Below are positions 1-8,292 of a stretch of 64,000 nucleotides of DNA, in pieces. This stretch comes from Anaerolineaceae bacterium (GTDB lineage: Bacteria > Chloroflexota > Anaerolineae > Aggregatilineales > Phototrophicaceae): assembly GCA_002699585.1 (NCBI GenBank), contig PABP01000038.1, forward strand, positions 744,001 to 808,000, read 5' to 3'. Below the pieces are notes generated by a model that was not told the origin of the DNA, did not search any database, and was given only the letters and a program-made list of their open reading frames with translations. Within the stretch, counting starts at the first letter, position 1, and every line of letters begins with the position of its first letter. Made by a program: the position numbers and the translations under genes.

Positions 1-669
1 GACACAGATACAAACCGCGACATAAATAGCAGAGTTCTTTCTATTCTTTATCAACGTCGGCCTTCAGAAGTTAGAAGTTATATCATTACAAATAAATCAA
101 ATTTCAATAGCATTCATGAGGATTTTCTCGACGATCTTTTAACATTTCTTGTTGAACATCCAAATCTATATAAATCTCTCCCAGAAGTGACACGGACACT
201 TGTCGATAGACAAGCCATTTCCTCGGTTGACAGACAAATCGAATGCGACTTTATATCGCCAAATTTAGAGGAGCACTTCGAAAAATCCCTGCAACTCATA
301 AAGAAGGAACTAACGAACGAATCATCATGGGAACTTCCGACTAAAGCTTGGGAGAGATTTGTCAAGTATGCAAAAACTCTCTCCAAACTAAATTTAGTTG
401 TCGACATAGGGATAGATTTTTACTGTGTTAGTAATAGCTTTGATGCAGCCGATCGACGTTTCAAAGAGTATATACTGCCCCATATTCACGTTATGAATGA
501 GACACATATATTGAGACTGCTTGATGGCATTGAGAAAAACAGCCAAACTCACAGTCGAAATCGAGCTACGTTTGACCACAAAATACTTAAAGAGCACTTT
601 GACAAAGTGCTAGGCCCTGATTTTGACTACAAACCGTATGAATGGTTCATGTGGACCGTTGAGCGTTAG
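1..669 (+). CDS. 3' end of an unknown protein gene, truncated by window edge
   Basis: The reading frame is open from base 1 to a TAG at 667-669, giving at least 222 residues; the true start lies outside the window, so the internal GTG at 187 is not needed as a start. I do not recognise the family. The visible part is hydrophilic, probably mostly helical and rich in charged residues, without a signal peptide or membrane segment. The DNA is clearly more AT-rich than everything downstream (codons such as ata, aat, tta are common), which suggests recent acquisition. Its stop overlaps by 3 bases the stop of the convergent oxidoreductase gene. Confidence 0.6.
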   Translation, partial: DTDTNRDINSRVLSILYQRRPSEVRSYIITNKSNFNSIHEDFLDDLLTFLVEHPNLYKSLPEVTRTLVDRQAISSVDRQIECDFISPNLEEHFEKSLQLIKKELTNESSWELPTKAWERFVKYAKTLSKLNLVVDIGIDFYCVSNSFDAADRRFKEYILPHIHVMNETHILRLLDGIEKNSQTHSRNRATFDHKILKEHFDKVLGPDFDYKPYEWFMWTVER

Positions 670-2006
670 TCCTTGACAGCGTTGGCGCTGAGTTCCTTGC
701 CCTGGATGAGGCGCGATGTACGGCGTCCGAGTTCGACTGCGAAGTTGGTCCCGCGATCCCAGGGGTAGACCTGCGACATGCTAGCCCAATACAGGCCGGG
801 TAGCGGCGTCTTGAGGCCAGGGATGTTTTCGCTGTGGTTGAGTCCGGGCACGGGTTGGGCATAGGGCGCACGGAATACCCAGGTCTTGCGCACCCAACTG
901 GGGTCGAAGTTGGGGTTCACCTGCTTGAGCGGGGCCATAAAACGCTCGGCCAATTCGTCATCGCTTAAAGTGAAATACTCGTGGTCAGGCGCGACATAAT
1001 CGCCCATATAGATGATGTGATCACCGCCGTAGTTGGCCTTATCAAGGAAGTTGGTATGCTCCACCAGCGCCAGATACGGGAACTGGTTACGATTGCGGTC
1101 GGGGCTGTCGGCAGGTAGATTGAGCCAGTAGGTGCCATCGGTCAATAGCTGCTGCTTGAGGGCCGCCACGACCACCACCCCGCCAATGCTTTTAAGGGCC
1201 GCCATCTGCTGGCCATAATCGGTTTCGGCCAGTCCATCCGCCAATTTGAGCATCAAACGCGGTGACATGGTGCTGAGAACCGCGTCAAAAGTCTGGGTCT
1301 GGCCAGCGATGGTCAGCGTGGGTTTGCCATCCTGTGTGCCGATGCCCTCAACAGGCGTGCCCAGCTTGATGGTCGCGCCTTTGGCTTCAATCGCCTTGCC
1401 CAGCAGGTCAAGGAAATTCTGGAAACCACCCTGGAATGTGCCCAGTTTGACCGAACGCGCTTTGACCCGCGCCCACATCCAGGCCATGTTAACCATGTCG
1501 TAGTCTTCACTGAATTTGCCGATCAGCAGGGGCTTGAAGAATTTTTCATAGCCTTCGGTGCCCATGTAGCGACGCATCCAGGCATCGGCTGTGACTTTTT
1601 CCAGGGCGCGCCAGTCAGAGGTCAGCTTGAGATAGACGCCGCCCAATCCCATGCGGAACGTGCCCCACAGTGAAATCGGCAGGAAGATGGCCGACAGGTT
1701 CATCTCACTACGGACGGGCTTGCCGTCGATCCAATAGCTGGTTTTGGGGCGCGGGAACACAACCTTATCGCTGTGGCCAATTTCCTCAATCAGACCGAGC
1801 ATATCGGCATCGCTGGTGAACCAGTGATGATAAAATTTTTCCAGCGACCAATCCCAGGATTCATCTTTGAAACCCGCAGCCAAGCCACCAACGCGGTCGC
1901 CAGCTTCATAGACAGTCACTTGATGGCCCGCGTTCACCAGGTCCCAGGCTGCGGATAACCCGGCAACGCCTGCACCAATAATGCCGATGTGTTGTGTCGT
2001 GGTCAT
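666..2006 (-). CDS. FAD/NAD(P)-dependent amine-oxidase-type oxidoreductase
   Basis: 446 residues. The N-terminus carries a Rossmann dinucleotide-binding motif (IGIIGAGVAGLSAAWDL, residues about 7-23), then an acidic residue ending the second strand (VYEAGDRVGGL), the hallmark of flavin amine oxidases, protoporphyrinogen oxidases and phytoene desaturases. The C-terminus has the usual second FAD contact (PGLYWASMSQVYPWDRGTNFAVELGRR). It probably oxidises or rearranges a lipid or glycan precursor, but the substrate cannot be read from the sequence. It lies 42 bases downstream of the UPF0104 membrane protein on the same strand, so the two are likely co-transcribed; such oxidoreductase/flippase pairs are often found in envelope-lipid clusters (family knowledge, not shown here). 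Confidence 0.8.
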   Translation of the reverse strand: MTTTQHIGIIGAGVAGLSAAWDLVNAGHQVTVYEAGDRVGGLAAGFKDESWDWSLEKFYHHWFTSDADMLGLIEEIGHSDKVVFPRPKTSYWIDGKPVRSEMNLSAIFLPISLWGTFRMGLGGVYLKLTSDWRALEKVTADAWMRRYMGTEGYEKFFKPLLIGKFSEDYDMVNMAWMWARVKARSVKLGTFQGGFQNFLDLLGKAIEAKGATIKLGTPVEGIGTQDGKPTLTIAGQTQTFDAVLSTMSPRLMLKLADGLAETDYGQQMAALKSIGGVVVVAALKQQLLTDGTYWLNLPADSPDRNRNQFPYLALVEHTNFLDKANYGGDHIIYMGDYVAPDHEYFTLSDDELAERFMAPLKQVNPNFDPSWVRKTWVFRAPYAQPVPGLNHSENIPGLKTPLPGLYWASMSQVYPWDRGTNFAVELGRRTSRLIQGKELSANAVKD

Positions 2007-2048
2007 GGTTTTCCTAACTGTGTGCTGTATGGCTACTTATTTATTGAA

Positions 2049-3122
2049 TCAGGTATCGAGGGCTGGTTGGACGTCGATAGATTGGGCTTGCGTCACCGAT
2101 TTCATACTGAGGCCCATGCGCGTCAGGAATAAAAAGCCGACGACGGTCACGGGCAGCCAGATCACGATATGGACGACAATCGCATACGCCAGGGCAATAT
2201 CCTGGGCGATGCCTGCCGCCATCAGCACCGTACTGGCGAAAAATTCATACACGCCGACCTGCCCCGGTGATGCAGGAATCAGACCAGCTAAATTAACCGT
2301 GCCGACGACCAGCAGCGCCACCGCGTAGTTTAATTCCAGGCCGAAAGCCCACATCACCATCCAGTAGACCAGTGCTTCGACAGCCCAGGTCAGGAACGAG
2401 CAGACGATGGTCCCGGCCAGATAGAGTGGGCTGCGTAGCCCTTCCAGGCCAGCGATAACGCCCTCGCCCAAAGAAAGCACTACATCAGCCAGCCGATCCG
2501 GCAAAATCCGGGTTGCCAGCTTCACCAGCGCACGCAGCCAATCGGGACGAGCCGCCAAAACGAAAAAGGTCAGCACGGCCAACCCAAAAACAGGCGCAGC
2601 AATCGATACGACCGACTCCACTTGCGGTGAGGCAATACCAGATACCAGCAAGCCAACGACGATAAAACTAAGCATCACCACGCCATCAAAAGCACGCTCA
2701 ACGACAGCAGTCGTCGCGGCCTGAGCGATGGGCACTTTATGGTTACGTCTCAACAAGTAGACGCGCAGCGCTTCACCAGCGCGCAGGGGATAGACGTTAT
2801 TCCCCATATAGCCGATGGCTACAATTTGCGTCAGGGGCAGCAACGGAATGTGCTTAACGGCCCGCAGGAGAAATTGCCAGCGTAAAGCGATCACAAGCAC
2901 AGCCAGCGCATAGGTCGCCGCACCAATAACAATCCACAGCGGGTTCACCTGGCTGATGCTCGCTAAAAACGTGTCTGGGTGCAATTCACGGAAAGCCAGA
3001 TACAAAAATACGGCACTAATCGCAATCCCGATGAAGATCACCAGGCGTTGGCGGCCTGACCGCTTTGAAGGCTGTTCCATTAAAGGCTGTTCTACAGGCT
3101 GTTCATTCGTAGATGAAGTCAT
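2049..3122 (-). CDS. Lysylphosphatidylglycerol synthase-type (UPF0104) membrane protein
   Basis: 357 residues with about eight hydrophobic helices and the characteristic internal motif PLRAGEALRVYLLRR (residues about 118-132) and GLIPASPGQVGVYEF (about 284-298) of the AglD/MprF-like flippase domain family. This family translocates or helps synthesise membrane lipids or glycosylated lipids; only the membrane domain is present, with no cytosolic aminoacyl-transferase domain, so lysyl-PG synthesis is unlikely. First gene of a probable two-gene operon with the FAD oxidoreductase downstream. Start ATG at 3122; the N-terminal 25 residues are polar before the first helix. Confidence 0.82.
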   Translation of the reverse strand: MTSSTNEQPVEQPLMEQPSKRSGRQRLVIFIGIAISAVFLYLAFRELHPDTFLASISQVNPLWIVIGAATYALAVLVIALRWQFLLRAVKHIPLLPLTQIVAIGYMGNNVYPLRAGEALRVYLLRRNHKVPIAQAATTAVVERAFDGVVMLSFIVVGLLVSGIASPQVESVVSIAAPVFGLAVLTFFVLAARPDWLRALVKLATRILPDRLADVVLSLGEGVIAGLEGLRSPLYLAGTIVCSFLTWAVEALVYWMVMWAFGLELNYAVALLVVGTVNLAGLIPASPGQVGVYEFFASTVLMAAGIAQDIALAYAIVVHIVIWLPVTVVGFLFLTRMGLSMKSVTQAQSIDVQPALDT

Positions 3123-3306
3123 TAGGTCCTATCGAAACGGTTCGCTGTGTGGCTACACTGGTTTTAGACACGCAACTACAAATGCCAAGTTAGGCATTGT
3201 AGCAGTAAGGTACATTCATGAATACAGTGGCGCGGTCGTTTTGCCGCAGGTATGGAATGTTGATAAATGTGTTAGCTGGCATGTTTCAACTTGATCGTTG
3301 CCCGAC

Positions 3307-4860
3307 TTACTCGTCTTCAAAGAAGCCCATGTCGAAGCCTTCCGGCAAATCGGTCATCCCCGGTGCGGGTGGTCCATCCAATTTACGCGGCTGGGTCGGC
3401 GCCTTGGGTTCGATCTGTGGTCGCTGTGTCTCGGTAGCGGATCGGTCCTCATCGGGTGCGGATTCAACCGAAATCATGGGGCCATCCGGCACAGGGTCAT
3501 CTTCGTCAACATCCGGGACATCCCCGCGCATATATCGAATGCGCTCCAACAGCACATGTAAAATACCACCCAATCCCAGGAACAACGCCAGGGCATTAGC
3601 TACCCAACCAACCACGGGCAGCGTCACAATGATGGATAAACATATCGTACCGACAAACAGGGCCATATAAGCGTTAATATTTGAATCGTCACGCGCCCAC
3701 AAAAAGTGTAACAGCAAGCGTCCGAGTGCGAGCGCGAACATAGCACGCGCGACAAAAATGGCAGTCAAATAGAAGATGAGCGCGCCGCCGATGATCAAAA
3801 TTGACAGGGTTAAGGTGGCCACCGTCGCTACCGATTGCAGCCCAATCCACAGCAAAAGCACGATCAGCAGGAAGCTCAAAAACGTCATAATGAGGATGAC
3901 GGGGAACGAAATAATGAAACTAAGCAGGCCGACGCTAACGCTGCCAAAGGCGTGATAACGCATATGTTGCAAGGGGACATGCAGTGATTGCGGAAAAAGC
4001 AGCAAACACAGCGCCCCGGTTATGAACAAGGCCGCCCCTTCCTGAATAGCACTGCGGGCAAACAAGCTCAATGAACCTGGTTCTTCCAAATTAGGGAGCG
4101 GCACAGATTGAGCGGGAATGTAGATTGTATCGCCATCAACCGCGCCAGCAATAACACCCGTCGAAGGTGATTCGTACTGCAAATTGCCGCTTACATTGGC
4201 ATCCGCATCGACATTCAGGCCCGGTTCAGCCAGAGTAAGATCCAGATTGAAGGGGAGCAGCAGGGTCGATACGCTGTTACTGGCCGCACTGGAATCGCCG
4301 ACATGGGCATAGACATCGCTGGTGATAGCCCCTGTGACATTGAAGGTCGATCCCCAGAAATTAACTTCATCACGCACAGTGCCATTGACGATCAACTGGT
4401 AGCCCAGATTGATGATACTGCCTGGTAAAAAAGCGTCCTTGGTAATGGTGGTGCTGATGTCCAGGGCAATTAAGTTGCTGGTGGCAGCACGGCCTACAGC
4501 CTCGTCCATATCCGGGTCAGCAGCAACATTCCAATTGAGGGCGATGCCCCCAAAATGCACATCACCGGTGACGCTGCCGTTGATCGTCAACTGGGAGCTA
4601 GCCAGGTAAATGCTGCCGTTCACATCACCGTTGATTTCCGCACGCAGGGCCGCACCCAAAACGCTGCCGTTCACGGTGCCATCAATAATGAGATCTTCAC
4701 AGAGTGAAAATAAGTTACCCTCAACGACCTCGTCTTCTTCGACGTAGCACTCGTTGCCCTGGCGTATTTCACGGGCAAAAATCAAACTCGGTGGGAGTAT
4801 TAACAGGATGAACAGAAGAAATAGTACCCGAGTAAAGGACCATTTGCGCATGGTTGACAT
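3307..4860 (-). CDS. Membrane-anchored bactofilin-like (polymer-forming) protein
   Basis: 517 residues from ATG 4860 (a TTG nine codons upstream is the alternative). An N-terminal signal sequence or anchor (FTRVLFLLFILLILPPSLIFA) is followed by a beta-helical stretch with short repeating units such as LIIDGTVNGSVLGAALRAEI, INGDVNGSIYLAS and LTINGSVTGDVHFGG, typical of bactofilins. Residues about 285-440 form four or more hydrophobic helices, and the last 85 residues are acidic and Pro-rich, ending DMGFFEDE. Classical bactofilins are cytosolic and lack membrane helices; here the beta-helix precedes the helices behind a signal sequence, so it should face outward. Monocistronic; divergent from the FHA gene at 5103. 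Function beyond an envelope scaffold is inference. Confidence 0.7.
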   Translation of the reverse strand: MSTMRKWSFTRVLFLLFILLILPPSLIFAREIRQGNECYVEEDEVVEGNLFSLCEDLIIDGTVNGSVLGAALRAEINGDVNGSIYLASSQLTINGSVTGDVHFGGIALNWNVAADPDMDEAVGRAATSNLIALDISTTITKDAFLPGSIINLGYQLIVNGTVRDEVNFWGSTFNVTGAITSDVYAHVGDSSAASNSVSTLLLPFNLDLTLAEPGLNVDADANVSGNLQYESPSTGVIAGAVDGDTIYIPAQSVPLPNLEEPGSLSLFARSAIQEGAALFITGALCLLLFPQSLHVPLQHMRYHAFGSVSVGLLSFIISFPVILIMTFLSFLLIVLLLWIGLQSVATVATLTLSILIIGGALIFYLTAIFVARAMFALALGRLLLHFLWARDDSNINAYMALFVGTICLSIIVTLPVVGWVANALALFLGLGGILHVLLERIRYMRGDVPDVDEDDPVPDGPMISVESAPDEDRSATETQRPQIEPKAPTQPRKLDGPPAPGMTDLPEGFDMGFFEDE

Positions 4861-5102
4861 AGGTATCCAGTTGGGTATCCCGTGCAATTTTGGTTAGTCT
4901 TACGTTGGCAAAGTCTTACTCTCTATTGTATCATGACGTATATATAGAATGATGCAAACCGTAGGTTCACAAAACCCAACCCTTTTTCATCCAAATGAGC
5001 AAATTTTAATGATTGTATAGTGCAACATGATTTGCCGACTGAGGATGATTGCTTTACAAGCTGCATTGGCAGCGTTTAGCGACGTAGGGCTAACCATACC
5101 GA

Positions 5103-5615
5103 GTGAACGATTGGGAGTCAGCAGTGGCGGACGAGGAAAACCGGGAACAAAAGGCACCAAATGAGGATGCTATCGTCACCGGTGAGCTAAAGTCAAAGAA
5201 GAAAGAAACCGAATACCTCGATCTCCCCCAAGATAACGACCCGATGCCGGAGCGCCCACCGCGCCCTGGGACGAGTTATCTGACGTCGGGCTGGCGTCTG
5301 CGTTTTATCATAGGTAACGAAATCAAGATTATCCCCATTCAGGATACCATCGTCATCGGGCGCGTACTGGATAACGAAACCAGCATTGGTTTCGACCTGA
5401 CGCCCTATGGCGCGTATCATTTTGGCGTCTCTCGTAAGCACGCGGTTTTGACGCTGTTCGATGGATCACTGTATTTAGAAGATTTAGGCAGCACCAACGG
5501 CACGCGCATAAACGGGTTCCAGTTGACGCCGCGCCAAAAATATCGTCTGCGTGACGCCGATGAGCTAGAATTTGCCCGGCTGCGTACGATCATCCGCTTT
5601 GAAAAGCCGAGCTAA
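5103..5615 (+). CDS. Single FHA-domain protein
   Basis: 170 residues from GTG 5103 (a second GTG eight codons in is possible; no strong ribosome binding site decides). Residues 1-65 are charged and probably disordered; residues about 70-165 form an FHA phosphothreonine-binding domain with the diagnostic IVIGR, SRKHAVL and LGSTNGTRING motifs. No membrane segment, so it should be cytosolic and read out Ser/Thr phosphorylation. It is followed 174 bases later by the PspC protein, from which a promoter-like sequence separates it. Three further FHA proteins lie in this window. Confidence 0.82.
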   Translation: MNDWESAVADEENREQKAPNEDAIVTGELKSKKKETEYLDLPQDNDPMPERPPRPGTSYLTSGWRLRFIIGNEIKIIPIQDTIVIGRVLDNETSIGFDLTPYGAYHFGVSRKHAVLTLFDGSLYLEDLGSTNGTRINGFQLTPRQKYRLRDADELEFARLRTIIRFEKPS

Positions 5616-5707
5616 TCATCCGACGGACTGGCCCGGCAGAGCGCCGTGGCAGTAACCGGGTTATGGGGAACACACTGTCAGGAGCAAGCTGTCCAGGCAA
5701 CTTGTGC

Positions 5708-5736
5708 TTGCCAATTGTGATGCCCAAAAGTATAGT
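5708..5736 (+). promoter_or_regulatory. Sigma-70-like promoter for the PspC gene
   Basis: TTGCCA (5708-5713), a 17-base spacer and TATAGT (5731-5736) lie about 54 bases upstream of the ATG at 5790. Match by eye only. Confidence 0.45.
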
Positions 5737-5789
5737 GAACCTCATATTGGTAGCAATGTTCATGCTATTACACACGTTTGAGAACAGTC

Positions 5790-7142
5790 ATGGTCAGGCG
5801 CTTTTCTAATCGTCTATTCGGCGGCGTATGTGCAGGTTTAGCTTCGATAACTCCTTTCAGCCCGGCAGTTTGGCGCTGGCTGTTTGTGATCCTCACTGTG
5901 CTGACCTCCGGCGCGGCAGCTTTGGCCTATGTATTGCTATGGTGGCTGCTGCCATTAGAAAACCCCCTCCAAGACAATCAACGTAACCCGGCTGGCATCC
6001 TGGCGATTGTGATAGCGATTGCCATCATCGCGGGCTGGTTCTTGCGCGACACCCTGGCGACCTCGCTTGGTGCAGATATGTATTGGCCACTGGTGCTGAC
6101 CGTACTGGCGCTGGCTTTTTTGCTGCGACAATTACGCAGTTCCCGCGCCCAGAGCAACATCATTCTGGGTTTGGTCATGCTAGCCGTCCCGCTGTTGATG
6201 ATCGCGGGCAGCGCCGACATTCTGCCGACTGGCCTGTATGACCTCGTGCTGCGCGCTTGGCCCGCCCTGTTGATCTTCCTGGGATTGACGCTGCTGTTGC
6301 GCCCCCGGACGCGCTCGGCGAGTTTCTTCGCGCTGTTGGTCAGTCTGGTGCTGGTAGCAGGTATCACCGCCTACGCCTTCTCCAGCCGCGTGAATGAACC
6401 GCGCACGGATAACACGGTCCTGGCCGAAGAACCTGTGTCAGAGGGCATCACCACCTTGCAAATCAACATCAACATGCTGGATACGGATGTGGTCGTGTTT
6501 GGCCGGGAAGATGATGAGCGCATCATCGAAGCTAGCTTTGCCGGGAGTACCGCCAGCGAAGTTTCGCCCAGTTATTTAGAAGATGGCCTGGGCAGCGGCA
6601 CCTTTACTATCCAGGAAACCAAGCCGACCGCTTTCCCCACATTAGATGAAGTCGGGCGCGGTGAATTACAGATCATCCTGCCAACGAATGCCGCTATCGC
6701 CGTGTCACTGGTCACGCAAAACGGCACGGTCAACTTCGATGCAGCGATCCTGGAATTGGAACGGCTCAAGATGACGCTCGATAATGGCGATGCCATCGTC
6801 ACGCTGCCGGATTACCAACCGCGTTCCCCTTCAGTAGAAGCAGACCCCGGCGAGCTAACGGTCAACAATGGCGATTTGCGCGTGCGCGTCCCGGCAGCAG
6901 TCGGTGGGCGCTTTGTCCTCGACCAGGCACGCAACAGCCAACCGACCCCGCTTGAAGAGGATTTTGATGATCTCTTGTATGCGCTGGAACTACGCCTGAA
7001 TGAATGGAACTTGATCGCACGCGATTATGACGACATGGCTGTTCAGGTGACATACGGCATCAACGTGCCCAATGGCAACTTCCGGCTGGATGTCATTGAC
7101 GAACTGGGAGCGACTTCGGACACAGAATCCGAAAGCAACTAA
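5790..7142 (+). CDS. PspC-domain membrane protein with extracytoplasmic-type C-terminal domain
   Basis: 450 residues from ATG 5790; a TTG four codons upstream is in frame but less likely. The first 60 residues are a PspC domain (RRFSNRLFGGVCAGLA, then a helix ending in LLWWLLPLE). Four or five more hydrophobic helices follow up to about residue 205. The rest (about 215-435) is a soluble beta-rich domain resembling the DUF4097/LiaF C-terminal fold, with repeated strand-turn units such as NGTVNFDAAI and NGDAIVTLPD. PspC/LiaF-type proteins sense envelope stress; the ligand here is unknown. Preceded by its own promoter-like sequence. Confidence 0.78.
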   Translation: MVRRFSNRLFGGVCAGLASITPFSPAVWRWLFVILTVLTSGAAALAYVLLWWLLPLENPLQDNQRNPAGILAIVIAIAIIAGWFLRDTLATSLGADMYWPLVLTVLALAFLLRQLRSSRAQSNIILGLVMLAVPLLMIAGSADILPTGLYDLVLRAWPALLIFLGLTLLLRPRTRSASFFALLVSLVLVAGITAYAFSSRVNEPRTDNTVLAEEPVSEGITTLQININMLDTDVVVFGREDDERIIEASFAGSTASEVSPSYLEDGLGSGTFTIQETKPTAFPTLDEVGRGELQIILPTNAAIAVSLVTQNGTVNFDAAILELERLKMTLDNGDAIVTLPDYQPRSPSVEADPGELTVNNGDLRVRVPAAVGGRFVLDQARNSQPTPLEEDFDDLLYALELRLNEWNLIARDYDDMAVQVTYGINVPNGNFRLDVIDELGATSDTESESN

Positions 7143-7199
7143 AAAACTTCCTCTTTGCTATTGATCGGGCGCATTCCACATTCCTTAACAGGACCTTAT

Positions 7200-7220
7200 C
7201 GCTCTTTATCGAAAAGAGCG
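7200..7220. repeat. Inverted repeat between the PspC gene and the next gene
   Basis: CGCTCTTT (7200-7207) pairs perfectly with AAAGAGCG (7213-7220) around a 5-base loop. No T tract follows, so it is a hairpin rather than a clear intrinsic terminator. Confidence 0.4.
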
Positions 7221-7232
7221 CTATACTTACTA

Positions 7233-7262
7233 TTATCCCAACTTATCCCAACTATATCCCAA
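7233..7262. promoter_or_regulatory. Three ATCCCAA direct repeats spaced 10-11 bases
   Basis: ATCCC occurs at 7235-7239, 7245-7249 and 7256-7260, each followed by AA, so the copies sit on one face of the helix just upstream of the ATG at 7269. The same motif recurs twice with 10-base spacing before lexA and once in the cyclase/PucR intergenic region. Candidate binding site for an unidentified regulator. Confidence 0.4.
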
Positions 7263-7268
7263 TTTGAC

Positions 7269-8192
7269 ATGACCTGGCGCATTCATCTCACAGCACAAGC
7301 TGTCAACCACCTCCAAATTTTACCGGGCAAGAACCCGGTGTTAGCGGCATGGTCACGTCCTGATCGCGTCGAGTACTATGACCTCGACAGCGGCACCAAA
7401 TTGGGCGATGACAGCATTCCGCCTGCCCCCAATGGCGACCGCAGCAGTGACGACTGGTTGCAATTCGTCAGCGCACTTAAGGGGCCAGATGACAATACCT
7501 ACTTGCCCGTCATCCAGTCCGAAAGCACCACCATCTATACCACCGACGACGGCAAACTGCGCCTGTACCGCGTCTATGATAATGAGCTTTATGTTCAAAC
7601 CGACGACCGCGAGGTCATGCTTGATCCAGGCGATGCGACTCAGTTCGTGTCGGTGGACCTCGACCGCGCATTGGGCATGATCGTAGCATTGGATGAAATG
7701 GGCAAGCTGCACATCTACCAGCAGGATATGCGACTGGGCGCTTTTGACCTGGGCCTGAACCTGGACATGCTGCGCCGTCCGGCAGTGGTCGTCTCACGCG
7801 GGGGTGGCAATATTTTTGTCTCCGATGGCCGCCAACTGATCCTTACCGATTCCAGCGGCAAAGTTCGCAAGAGCCAGCCGACACACTATATCATCGCGCG
7901 CATGGCCTGCTCACCCAATGGGGGCATGCTGGCCACCAGCGATGCCGAATCGGGCGTCATTCGTGTGTATCATGGGGATACGTTGGTGCTGACCCATCAG
8001 AAATTCGCCATTGATTTAGTCGCGGATGCCACCCAAGTCCAGCTATTAGCCGACTTGCCGCCACTGGATACCATCGCCCGTGCGCTGACGGTCCACGCTA
8101 AAGGCGTGTTGGCCTTCGCCATGTCGGGTGTGGTTTGTGTAACGGATGTCAGCCGCATGGATGAGCTACCCCGTCCGCGTAAGTTGCTATAG
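7269..8192 (+). CDS. Beta-propeller-like hypothetical protein
   Basis: 307 residues from ATG 7269. An in-frame start 38 codons earlier would run translation through the hairpin and the direct repeats, so the internal ATG is preferred. The sequence consists of repeated short blocks like TTIYTTDDGKLRLYRVYD, GMIVALDEMGKLHIYQQD, NIFVSDGRQLILTDSSGK and GMLATSDAESGVIRVYHGD, the spacing and composition of WD40/YVTN-type propeller blades, but without clear WD dipeptides. No signal peptide or membrane segment; probably cytosolic. No enzymatic motif seen. The SH3-SGNH hydrolase starts about 100 bases downstream on the same strand. Confidence 0.6.
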   Translation: MTWRIHLTAQAVNHLQILPGKNPVLAAWSRPDRVEYYDLDSGTKLGDDSIPPAPNGDRSSDDWLQFVSALKGPDDNTYLPVIQSESTTIYTTDDGKLRLYRVYDNELYVQTDDREVMLDPGDATQFVSVDLDRALGMIVALDEMGKLHIYQQDMRLGAFDLGLNLDMLRRPAVVVSRGGGNIFVSDGRQLILTDSSGKVRKSQPTHYIIARMACSPNGGMLATSDAESGVIRVYHGDTLVLTHQKFAIDLVADATQVQLLADLPPLDTIARALTVHAKGVLAFAMSGVVCVTDVSRMDELPRPRKLL

Positions 8193-8292
8193 CGCTGCAT
8201 CTAGTACCACTTCAGCATAGTCCTATCCCCGTGTTTGATGTACATTTTGTGCGGATCGCATTGTTCGAGTTGCCATCAGGTGAGGCTCCCAC

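Noticed and set aside
3218-3670. 150-codon plus-strand frame at the end of the bactofilin-like gene
   Set aside because: Antisense shadow of a well-supported gene; Ser/Arg-rich composition typical of such shadows.
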